From contig JAAHIC010000342.1 of NCBI GenBank assembly GCA_010671965.1, positions 1 to 5,528 on the forward strand: DNA of 5,528 bases, in the 5' to 3' direction. The position numbers and the translations under genes are program-made. This stretch comes from Leptolyngbya sp. SIO4C5 (lineage in GTDB: Bacteria; Cyanobacteriota; Cyanobacteriia; Phormidesmidales; Phormidesmidaceae). The notes beneath the pieces are model-generated. The model saw only the letters and a list, made by a program, of their open reading frames with translations. It did not search any database and was not told the origin of the DNA. Position 1 is the first letter of the stretch; every line of letters begins with the position of its first letter. Below are positions 1-5,528 of this stretch, piece after piece.

Positions 1-118
1 GCCTGACAATGATTTGGTGATTCCAGAACCCTGGGTTTCTAGCAAACATGCCGAAATTTTCTGTCGTCGGACGGTCACGCCAGCGGACGGACAGCGCCAA
101 ACTAAAAATACAGCTTAT
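1..118 (+). repeat. Left arm of a 118-bp perfect inverted repeat
   Basis: Base i of this arm is complementary to base 407-i, with no mismatch from 1 to 118; the partner is 289-406. Beyond 118 the match breaks (2 nt here, 3 nt on the other side) and then resumes for six bases (CTGAGG at 121-126 against CCTCAG at 280-285), shifted by one position. The partner arm lies inside an intact FHA coding region, so 289-406 is the native copy and 1-118 the inverted duplicate. No mismatch has accumulated and the arm reaches the first base of the window, which fits a fold-back chimera at a contig end. A recent real inverted duplication is the alternative. Confidence 0.97.
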
Positions 119-124
119 GTCTGA
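2..124 (+). pseudogene. Inverted duplicate fragment of the FHA coding sequence
   Basis: Read on the plus strand from base 2, this stretch translates as about 39 residues identical to part of the FHA domain of the neighbouring minus-strand gene (including DNDLVIPEP, SSKHAEIF and RRTVTPADG). One unrelated codon (GTC) and a TGA stop at 122-124 follow, just past the end of the inverted repeat. There is no start codon, no complete domain and no separate function. It is the coding image of the repeat arm and should not be taken as a second FHA gene. If the arm is an assembly error, this fragment does not exist in the genome. Confidence 0.7.
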
Positions 125-1803
125 GGAGAGGGGGATGCACCTTCAACCACAAATTCCAGCAGTCGCCCTTTGGAGCTACCAAAACGGAGCTGAGTGCCAG
201 GACTTAAAGGAACTTCCTGACGCTGTACTTGTCGCCAGCCGTCGTCACTGCGGTAGAAAGTGCCATTACGCGAAAAATCCCTCAGGAAATAAGCTGTATT
301 TTTAGTTTGGCGCTGTCCGTCCGCTGGCGTGACCGTCCGACGACAGAAAATTTCGGCATGTTTGCTAGAAACCCAGGGTTCTGGAATCACCAAATCATTG
401 TCAGGCAGACGACCAACCCGCATCAGCCCGCCATAGATAGGCCAAACATCTTCGGGGCCGTCCATTGCCCGTAGACTAGCCTGGGGGCGATGGCTGAGGT
501 CAAGATTGGTGTCGCTGGGCAGCCGGGTAATCTCTTCTCGCACCGGATTGAGCAAGTCGCCGTTGAACTCTGGATGCATGTAGAGGACAGGGAGGGTCCA
601 GGCAGGCTGATTAAACTTGTACAGCGTTAAGAGATGCTGCCGGGCGATCGCGACTGCCTGATCTACAGGTAATCGCTCCATGAGAGATTGGGCAAAGGCT
701 TGAATGAAGCTGAGCGCCTCCTCATCGGCAATAGAATCTCGCATTGCCACCACTGCCGGAACACCGTGGTGCAGCAGCACCTCAGCTAGGCTGCTGCGCG
801 GAATCGTCTGTTGCAAACTCTGATCGGGCTGAGCGCCCCAGCAGGTATTAAAGACTGCCAGCTTGACATGGCAGCGGGTAAGGACCTGAGCCAGCTCAGT
901 GCCGTTGAGCGTCGCCGTGGGCTGCAGAAATAGCAGGCCACCGTCGGCAGCGGGTACGCCATGTCCGGCATAGAAGAAAACGTTGTAGATACCGTTATCT
1001 AAGGCTTTGATTAGCTGTCCTGGATCCGGCTGCAGCAGCGTATCCACCTGACAGACCACCGGAGCAGCCGGGCCTACAGGCGTATTCCGAATGCCGGAAG
1101 TCCCTCGCTCCAGCAGATCTTTGAGGGCTGCGGCCTCTTCCTGCAGTTTTAGGGTAGGTTTCTGTTCTGGCTGGGGGGCCGTGACATCATTAGCCACCCG
1201 CTCATCTTGACCCAAGACTAGCAGCACTCGCAGCGAAGAATCTAGCTCCACTTCCGGCAGCGGATCGACGTCACTGGTGGTACGACTGAAGAAAACCTGC
1301 TGGCTGAGTGAGAGAGCCTGTCGTCCGGCCTGCTGCTGCATGATTTCCCAGGGCAGCGCAATTAGGTCAGGATCACGAATCTCTAGCCGCAGGCGCAACG
1401 GTCTGTTTTGCCCCATCGCAATGCCTAAGCTTTGGTCAAGGCTACGCTGAATTGGGCCTTCAAACAGCCATTGCCAAAGATTTACGCCCAGATGCTGCAT
1501 CAGGCGGCTGCTGTAGCTGCGGGGCTGCCCTGCCGATTCATCTTCTTCCCCCTCCAAAGGTTCAAGCACGAAGCTGGGCACGTAGAGAGAAGGCACGTGG
1601 GGCACATCCGGGAGGCCCCGTAGGGAAAACATCTGCTGCCAGCTATTCCAAGCCTGGGTCAGGGCTGCGCTCCAAACACAGTCATGATGAAAATATCCCC
1701 CCGGATGGGGAGACTCTACGACCCAGATGGCATAGTGCTCAGGATCCGCCGTCGTCAGGCGGGCGATCGCGAGTCTAAGGCAAAGGTTGTCGGACGAAGG
1801 CAT
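115..1803 (-). CDS. CHAT-domain caspase-like protease fused to a C-terminal FHA domain
   Basis: Predicted 562-residue cytoplasmic cysteine peptidase of the CHAT (caspase HetF associated with TPRs) family with a phosphopeptide-binding tail. Numbered from ATG 1803: residues 1-130 are an N-terminal region I do not recognise; about 136-155 holds the EIRDPDLIALPWEIM stretch typical of the start of CHAT regions. The catalytic His is His281 in YAGHG and the catalytic Cys is Cys321 in NTCWG, so the dyad is intact. The FHA domain spans about 457-554 with Gly464-Arg465, Ser479-x-x-His482 and Asn513-Gly514-Thr515, the residues expected to contact phosphothreonine. An in-frame TTG lies one codon upstream (1804-1806); ATG 1803 is preferred, though no clear ribosome-binding site is seen. 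The gene follows the PP2C gene after 67 nt. The TAA stop (115-117) falls inside the inverted-repeat arm. The FHA fold looks complete, but the last residues and the stop may be artefactual. No signal peptide, membrane segment or TPR repeats are seen. The substrate is unknown. Confidence 0.9.
   Translation of the reverse strand: MPSSDNLCLRLAIARLTTADPEHYAIWVVESPHPGGYFHHDCVWSAALTQAWNSWQQMFSLRGLPDVPHVPSLYVPSFVLEPLEGEEDESAGQPRSYSSRLMQHLGVNLWQWLFEGPIQRSLDQSLGIAMGQNRPLRLRLEIRDPDLIALPWEIMQQQAGRQALSLSQQVFFSRTTSDVDPLPEVELDSSLRVLLVLGQDERVANDVTAPQPEQKPTLKLQEEAAALKDLLERGTSGIRNTPVGPAAPVVCQVDTLLQPDPGQLIKALDNGIYNVFFYAGHGVPAADGGLLFLQPTATLNGTELAQVLTRCHVKLAVFNTCWGAQPDQSLQQTIPRSSLAEVLLHHGVPAVVAMRDSIADEEALSFIQAFAQSLMERLPVDQAVAIARQHLLTLYKFNQPAWTLPVLYMHPEFNGDLLNPVREEITRLPSDTNLDLSHRPQASLRAMDGPEDVWPIYGGLMRVGRLPDNDLVIPEPWVSSKHAEIFCRRTVTPADGQRQTKNTAYFLRDFSRNGTFYRSDDGWRQVQRQEVPLSPGTQLRFGSSKGRLLEFVVEGASPSPQT
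289..406 (-). repeat. Right arm of the 118-bp perfect inverted repeat (native copy)
   Basis: Exact reverse complement of 1-118. It lies in the CHAT-FHA gene and encodes, on the minus strand, the heart of the FHA domain from the DNDL stretch through SSKH to the strand ending in TAY. Reading continues in frame through this arm into the spacer with a normal FHA continuation (FLRDFSRNGT), so this copy is in its proper context. If both arms are real, an RNA crossing them could form a 118-bp duplex closed by a loop of about 170 nt. Confidence 0.97.
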
Positions 1804-1870
1804 CAAAGCTACCAGCCTGATTGTTCGGTCTAAATATCTAAGATAAGACGCTTAAGCTAACTTTAAGCCA

Positions 1871-4225
1871 TCAGTTGATGCAAACCCCTTGCTGCGACAC
1901 GTCCAGATTCACCAGCGGGCGAACGGTTGCGGCGATCGCAGAAACCTGAATCCATCCCTCTTCTCCAGGTTGCAGCAAGTCAAGCAGTTCAGCCGGAGCC
2001 GGAGGTGCAGGCTGTTCTGGTGCGCCTGTAGACTCACTTGGGCGATCGCCCAGCGTTGCCCCTGAAGGAATAGAACACACTCTCAGGCGCACCCACTCGG
2101 TTTGATCGCCCATTACCTGAGCGCCAAGGACTCGAAAAATGCCGCCTGCCGGAATCACTCCCTCTATATTCTCAGGATTGGCAGAAGTGGGTAAAGCGGA
2201 ATTGTCAGCATTTCCCGGCTGATTCTGTAGCACTAGCGAACTTGGGCCACCGGCTCGGTTACCTGGGTTGATTTGTAAAAAGGTACCTACTTCTATCTCC
2301 GCCGCCGCCGGGGGCACATCAGGATTTAGCAGCGACTGTCCGGTCAGGGCGGCTGACCAGTTAGCGCTCTCAAAGGCTGTCACTGGCTCTCTGACTCCAG
2401 GCCGCCTAAACGCTGGTACCAGAAATAGGGCCAGTGTCCCAGCGATCGCGCTGACCGCCAGCAGACTACCCACCAAGCAGCCCATTGACTGACCAGGTGA
2501 AGCCTTGGTCGGTTGGGGGGATTTTGGCTCACTGACAGTGGGGGAGGCAGGCGATTTTAAGGGCGCTGTGGTCTCAGCCGTCAGCCGCTCAGAGAGGGGA
2601 TGAGGCGCAGCCAGCGCTGCATCAACGGCAATTTCGGCTTTCTGAGCAACCCCAATCCGCATTAGCCCTACCGTTACATTGTCATGGCCGTTGCGGGTAT
2701 TGGCGAGCTGGATTAGCTGCCGCCCTGCCTCAGCCACCGAGCGCTGTTCGGTCAGAACGGGCAGCAGTTCAGTTGTCCAAAGCGCCTCAACCTGATCGTT
2801 ATCGCTGAGGCCATCTGAGCACAGTAGTAAAACGGCGGCCTCATCTAGCACCCATCGCTGTACGGCCGGATAGAGACTTTTAGAGGAAGTCATACCCAGG
2901 GCCTGCACCAGTGAGCCAGTGCCCGGATGGGCAAGCGCCTGTCGGTAGAGACTATAGCCAAGCCGAGTTTCACGGGCCGCTACGTCGTCATCTAGGGTAA
3001 GCTGACGACAGCTTAGAGGACTGACGTGATAGGCGCGGCTGTCCCCCACGTGGGCAATATAGAGGTCGTGACCATAGATCAAGGCCATCACCAGCGTTGT
3101 GCCCATTCGCTCTTGGGCCTGACGCCCTTCGTTGTCATTGCGACGGGCAATAGCGTCATTGGCTTGGCAAATAGCTTTTTCGATCTCTAGGGCGATCGCC
3201 GCCGGAGATTGATCAGCCGCCTGCGCTAAAAAACTGGTCAGGGTTTGTTCAATCGTGGCGATCGCTAGCTTCGAGGCTACATCTCCCCCCTGATGTCCGC
3301 CAATGCCATCGCAGACGATGATCAGCGCCGAGGACGGCTTGCCCCCAGCCCCGACAGGCGAAATCACCAGCCGATCGACGCTGCCGCTAGCGGGATAACA
3401 GGCATCTTCATTCCGCTGACGGGTGGGACCTTTATCGGTGTAAGTTGCCCAGTCAAGGATGATTTGTCGTCCCTGACTGCTTTGCTGAATTGCCTGATTA
3501 AGACAGTCAACTAGCTGTTCTGGACTGTGAAAAATACCCTGCTGCAGCTGCTGGCAGAGCTGAGCTAAAAAAGGGGCGATCGCCCCTTGAGCTTGGTTAG
3601 CCAAAGGCTGCCAAACTTCACCCAGATCGACTAAAGCAGCGGCACTGGACTGGTTTTCCACGTCATATCGCAATTCTAGAATGCGGAGACTAGCCCCTTC
3701 CACCCGCAGCACTGCTGGCAGCATGAGCGTACTTAAAACCCGCTCAGCATGAAACGGCTGCCAAAGCTGAGCAATTTGCCGCAGCCAGTCAAGCTGAACT
3801 AAAGCATCTGCTGTTGCCCAAGCGTCAGCTAAAGCTGGCAGCAGCCTAGGAGTCTGGCCTGGTAGATGACCCGCGATCGCAGCTTCTTCTAGCAGCAAAA
3901 CCGTACGCAGTTCTGACCCCAGGGTCACCGTCTGTAGACTATAAGGCCGTGGAATATGGCGCGGATAGATAGAAAGATGCAGGTAGGGAATGACCCAGTC
4001 CGGCATCTGCTCACTGACCTCTGGCGGCAATCCCGGTTGAGTATCTAGAAAAATTTGGGCCTGTTTATGCTGGTAGCGATCGCCCAGTAGATCTCCGGCA
4101 GGCAGTGATAAATCTGCGCCCACTGCCCATAGATAGCGATGCGGCAGAGGCGTGCGGCAGACCTGGCAAAACTGGTTAGCTTCTGGATTAGCGGTCTGAC
4201 AACTGTGATTAGGGCAGTAAATCAC
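1871..4225 (-). CDS. Membrane-anchored PP2C-type Ser/Thr protein phosphatase with N-terminal zinc ribbon
   Basis: Predicted 784-residue metal-dependent (PPM/PP2C) phosphatase removing phosphate from Ser/Thr of proteins. Cys4, Cys9, Cys20 and Cys23 form a zinc ribbon starting MIYCPN. Residues about 45-245 are divergent and might be a degenerate kinase-like fold. The PP2C core (about 255-528) has RNEDA (Asp274), CDGIGGH (Asp306), GTT (375-377), HVGDSR (Asp395), CSDGLSD (Asp471) and GHDN (Asp515), so the acidic metal ligands are present. A Pro/Ser/Thr-rich linker (about 535-580) leads to one hydrophobic helix (about 581-606). A C-terminal domain (about 640-784) with two cysteines, Cys717 and Cys782, follows and would lie outside the cytoplasm if the catalytic core is inside. 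The start is GTG (4223-4225), the only start that keeps the zinc ribbon. It lies 30 nt after ndhM and upstream of the CHAT-FHA gene, suggesting co-transcription and perhaps a shared phospho-signal. Phosphatase identity is secure; substrate and ligand are unknown. Confidence 0.93.
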   Translation of the reverse strand: MIYCPNHSCQTANPEANQFCQVCRTPLPHRYLWAVGADLSLPAGDLLGDRYQHKQAQIFLDTQPGLPPEVSEQMPDWVIPYLHLSIYPRHIPRPYSLQTVTLGSELRTVLLLEEAAIAGHLPGQTPRLLPALADAWATADALVQLDWLRQIAQLWQPFHAERVLSTLMLPAVLRVEGASLRILELRYDVENQSSAAALVDLGEVWQPLANQAQGAIAPFLAQLCQQLQQGIFHSPEQLVDCLNQAIQQSSQGRQIILDWATYTDKGPTRQRNEDACYPASGSVDRLVISPVGAGGKPSSALIIVCDGIGGHQGGDVASKLAIATIEQTLTSFLAQAADQSPAAIALEIEKAICQANDAIARRNDNEGRQAQERMGTTLVMALIYGHDLYIAHVGDSRAYHVSPLSCRQLTLDDDVAARETRLGYSLYRQALAHPGTGSLVQALGMTSSKSLYPAVQRWVLDEAAVLLLCSDGLSDNDQVEALWTTELLPVLTEQRSVAEAGRQLIQLANTRNGHDNVTVGLMRIGVAQKAEIAVDAALAAPHPLSERLTAETTAPLKSPASPTVSEPKSPQPTKASPGQSMGCLVGSLLAVSAIAGTLALFLVPAFRRPGVREPVTAFESANWSAALTGQSLLNPDVPPAAAEIEVGTFLQINPGNRAGGPSSLVLQNQPGNADNSALPTSANPENIEGVIPAGGIFRVLGAQVMGDQTEWVRLRVCSIPSGATLGDRPSESTGAPEQPAPPAPAELLDLLQPGEEGWIQVSAIAATVRPLVNLDVSQQGVCIN
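3571..3588. repeat. 18-bp perfect palindrome built around a HIP1 octamer
   Basis: AAGGGGCGATCGCCCCTT is perfectly self-complementary and centres on GCGATCGC (3576-3583). It lies inside the PP2C gene, coding for part of AQGAIAPF. The other complete HIP1 octamers start at 644, 1763, 1932, 2042, 2442, 3192, 3258, 3873, 4076, 5198, 5264 and 5324, giving 13 in all, every one inside a gene. HIP1 is a known highly over-represented cyanobacterial motif. Only the five-base extension on each side is unusual here, and I see no evidence that it is functional. Confidence 0.9.
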
Positions 4226-4255
4226 CGGAGCCTACAGATAACGGTTAAAAATTGA

Positions 4256-4600
4256 CTATTCGGCAGCATCAGCGACTACCTGAGGCAGTCCCATACTGTA
4301 ATTCACGGCGCGGCTTTTAAGGTTATAGCTGATCTGTCCGCCCTGCAACAGTCCGCGAATAAAGTGCTCTAGATCGGAACCAATGCGGCGTAGATTGTAA
4401 TCGGTCAGCTCAGCCCCATTGTAGGCTTCAACTAGTCGATCAAACTCCCGATAGACCTGCTGCAGAGACTCTTCCGACCAGTTAAACTCATTGTCGGGGT
4501 CAATATCTAACGTCAGAACGCTATCACTCGGAATCAGCTCGTTATCTTGAACCTCTGCCGTGTAAATATGGATGTGCCGAGTCGTCGATTTCAGCAGCAT
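4256..4600 (-). CDS. ndhM: NAD(P)H-quinone oxidoreductase subunit M (NdhM)
   Basis: A 114-residue protein that I recognise as NdhM, a peripheral subunit of photosynthetic NDH-1 specific to oxygenic phototrophs. The complex sits in the thylakoid membrane and serves respiration, cyclic electron flow around photosystem I and CO2 uptake; NdhM belongs to its cytoplasmic side. Hallmark stretches are the opening MLLKSTTRH, LDIDPDNEFNW (31-41), LTDYNLRRIGSDLEH (65-79) and NYSMGLPQV (100-108), spread along the whole length. The length is normal for the family and there is no membrane helix or signal peptide. ATG 4600 is supported by AGGTGA just upstream. It is first of three minus-strand genes, 30 nt before the PP2C gene, and is divergent from the histidine-phosphatase gene. 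Nothing suggests a functional link between NDH-1 and the two downstream genes. Confidence 0.96.
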   Translation of the reverse strand: MLLKSTTRHIHIYTAEVQDNELIPSDSVLTLDIDPDNEFNWSEESLQQVYREFDRLVEAYNGAELTDYNLRRIGSDLEHFIRGLLQGGQISYNLKSRAVNYSMGLPQVVADAAE

Positions 4601-4603
4601 TCG

Positions 4604-4609
4604 TCACCT
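4604..4609 (-). promoter_or_regulatory. Ribosome-binding site of ndhM
   Basis: On the minus strand AGGTGA stands three bases before the ATG at 4600, a close match to the Shine-Dalgarno consensus, with AGG six bases from the start. It fixes the ndhM start. The other genes in the window lack a comparably clear site. Confidence 0.65.
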
Positions 4610-4617
4610 AATATAAA

Positions 4618-4648
4618 CAGCTACAGTAGTAGAAATTGCCAGCTACAG
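4618..4648. repeat. 9-bp direct repeat in the divergent intergenic region
   Basis: CAGCTACAG occurs at 4618-4626 and again at 4640-4648, 22 bp apart, about two helical turns. It lies in the 131-bp gap between ndhM (minus) and the histidine-phosphatase gene (plus), 18 bp upstream of the ndhM start. Such spacing is compatible with two sites for a regulator on the same face of the helix, but two copies of nine bases are weak evidence. I found no convincing -35/-10 pair or NtcA-type site in either direction in this gap. Confidence 0.35.
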
Positions 4649-4731
4649 GCTCAACTAAGCTAAAAGTTACGCTTAAATTGAAACGCCAACTGTCTGTAAT
4701 TCTAGCGGTAAGCGGCAAAATTCGACCTGCA

Positions 4732-5439
4732 ATGCCCTTTTTGCAACTGCTTTTTATCCGCCACGCCCAGTCTCTAGGGAATCAGACTCAGCAGATGGAG
4801 GGACAGGCAGATTCAGCCCTGTCGCCGCTGGGTCAAACCCAGGCCCAGCAGCTTGGCGCCTACTTACTGGCTCACACCGAGCCAGCCACTCATATCTATA
4901 CCAGCCCGCTGCAGCGCGCTCATCAAACGGCGACAATTCTGCGCTCTCACCTAGTTCAGCCTGCCGTGACGGGCAACGGCGCAGTTTTGCCCATTAGCGC
5001 CTCGGCGCTGCAAGAAGGCCATCAGGGGATTTTGCAGGGCTTGACCTGGGCCGAAGCTACAAGTCGCTATCCTGAACTAGCCCAGGGGCTGCTAAATTCG
5101 CTGGACTGGCTGCCTATTCCCGGTGCCGAATCCCCGGCGCAGGTAAGGCGACGGGCCCAGGATTTTCTTGACTACTTATTAGAACACCACCAGAATGGCG
5201 ATCGCCTCTGGATTGTCAGCCATAGCTGGCTGCTGCAGCATTTGGTGGCCTGTGTCCTGGGCTGCGATCGCAGCTGGCAGATTAATATTCCTAACACCAG
5301 CCTGTTTGAGTTTTGGATTGATTGCGATCGCTGGGATCGAACCGACCAGACTCGATATAATACTGAACTCTGGCAAATTCACCGTTTCAATGATTGCTTG
5401 CATCTCAATCAGTCTTGGTCTAGCTCTCAGACTGACTGA
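4732..5439 (+). CDS. Histidine phosphatase superfamily protein (phosphoglycerate-mutase-like)
   Basis: A 235-residue cytoplasmic phosphatase of the branch-1 histidine phosphatase superfamily, which transfers phosphate through a phosphohistidine. From ATG 4732: Arg10-His11 in the RHAQSLGN motif near the N-terminus (His11 is the nucleophile), Arg62 in SPLQRAHQTA, Glu95 in LQEGHQG as probable general acid, and His164 in VSHSW. The catalytic set is complete, although SHS replaces the more usual SHG. The reading frame is open back to a TTG at 4636, but that would add 32 residues ahead of the strand that normally opens the fold, so ATG 4732 is preferred; no clear ribosome-binding site is visible. 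The length fits cofactor-independent phosphatases of the family rather than proving glycolytic mutase activity. The substrate (sugar phosphate, nucleotide or protein) cannot be read from sequence. It is transcribed away from ndhM. Confidence 0.88.
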   Translation: MPFLQLLFIRHAQSLGNQTQQMEGQADSALSPLGQTQAQQLGAYLLAHTEPATHIYTSPLQRAHQTATILRSHLVQPAVTGNGAVLPISASALQEGHQGILQGLTWAEATSRYPELAQGLLNSLDWLPIPGAESPAQVRRRAQDFLDYLLEHHQNGDRLWIVSHSWLLQHLVACVLGCDRSWQINIPNTSLFEFWIDCDRWDRTDQTRYNTELWQIHRFNDCLHLNQSWSSSQTD

Positions 5440-5499
5440 TAAAATCAAGCCAATTCTTAAGGGGGGTATCTAACTTCTCTAGCTGCTATACAGCGAATT

Positions 5500-5528
5500 A
5501 TGACTCAATCAATTGACGATATTACTCG
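5500..5528 (+). CDS. Possible 5' end of a further plus-strand gene (partial)
   Basis: An ATG at 5500 opens a frame reading MTQSIDDIT up to the window edge without a stop. It lies 60 nt after the histidine-phosphatase stop in the same direction. No good ribosome-binding site precedes it: the G-rich run at 5461-5466 is too far away. Nine residues are too few for identification. Confidence 0.3.

Noticed and set aside
48..305. 85-codon plus-strand reading frame at the left edge
   Set aside because: It runs through the inverted repeat and antisense to the FHA coding region; its start lies in the duplicated arm and the protein has no recognisable features.
1..406. Insertion sequence or transposon end as the source of the inverted repeat
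   Set aside because: The arms are ordinary FHA coding sequence, there is no transposase or target-site duplication, and the spacer is the rest of the same gene.
1452..1778. 108-codon plus-strand reading frame
   Set aside because: Fully antisense to the N-terminal part of the CHAT-FHA gene, with low-complexity Gly/Ala/Arg composition and no motif; a shadow of the real gene.
115..1803. Craspase-like (CRISPR-linked TPR-CHAT) defence protease
   Set aside because: No TPR repeats, no CRISPR array and no cas gene are in the window; the fusion partner is an FHA domain.
1850..1868. Small hairpin (GCTTAA and TTAAGC, 7-nt loop) between the PP2C and CHAT-FHA genes as a terminator
   Set aside because: Only six base pairs, AT-rich, and with no T-run following on the minus strand; too weak to separate the two genes.
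4636..4731. TTG start that would extend the histidine phosphatase by 32 residues
   Set aside because: Family members begin just before the RHA/RHG strand; the extension is basic and motif-free, and it lies in the stretch expected to carry the divergent promoters.
5409..5435. 7-bp hairpin (TCAGTCT with AGACTGA) near the end of the histidine-phosphatase gene as a terminator
   Set aside because: It lies inside the coding sequence, has a short stem with a 13-nt loop and no downstream T-run.
5195..5473. 92-codon plus-strand frame with hydrophobic composition resembling a membrane protein
   Set aside because: It overlaps the end of the histidine-phosphatase gene in another frame, where the catalytic SHS and the conserved C-terminal part are encoded. 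The hydrophobicity comes from reading the sequence out of frame.

Overview
The window looks cyanobacterial. The 114-residue protein encoded at 4256-4600 is recognisable as NdhM, an NDH-1 subunit restricted to oxygenic phototrophs and plastids. The cyanobacterial octamer GCGATCGC (HIP1) occurs 13 times in 5.5 kb, where about 0.1 would be expected by chance. The domain mixes (CHAT protease plus FHA; zinc ribbon plus PP2C plus membrane anchor) also suit a morphologically or regulatorily complex cyanobacterium. I cannot name a genus from sequence alone.

Layout: (1) 1-406 contains a perfect 118-bp inverted repeat (1-118 against 289-406, 170-bp spacer) lying over the 3' end of the first gene. The left arm runs exactly to base 1, so a fold-back chimera at a contig end is the leading explanation. 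(2) 115-1803, minus strand: a CHAT caspase-like protease fused to a C-terminal FHA phosphothreonine-reading domain. Its stop codon lies inside the left repeat arm, so its true C-terminus is uncertain. (3) 1871-4225, minus strand: a large PP2C-type Ser/Thr phosphatase with an N-terminal zinc ribbon, a region that may be a decayed kinase fold, a PP2C core with its motifs intact, a transmembrane helix and a probable extracytoplasmic C-terminal domain. (4) 4256-4600, minus strand: ndhM. (5) 4601-4731: divergent intergenic region with a 9-bp direct repeat at 22-bp spacing. (6) 4732-5439, plus strand: a histidine-phosphatase (phosphoglycerate-mutase-like) protein. (7) 5440-5528: non-coding, with a possible start of another plus-strand gene at 5500.

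ndhM, the PP2C gene and the CHAT-FHA gene run in the same direction with gaps of 30 and 67 nt and could be co-transcribed. The last two together resemble a phospho-signalling module: a membrane-anchored phosphatase that removes Ser/Thr phosphate beside a protease whose FHA domain would bind phosphothreonine. No active kinase, no protease substrate and no effector is visible here, so a coupled system is a hypothesis. It is the most interesting biological idea in the window; the inverted repeat is the most striking sequence anomaly.
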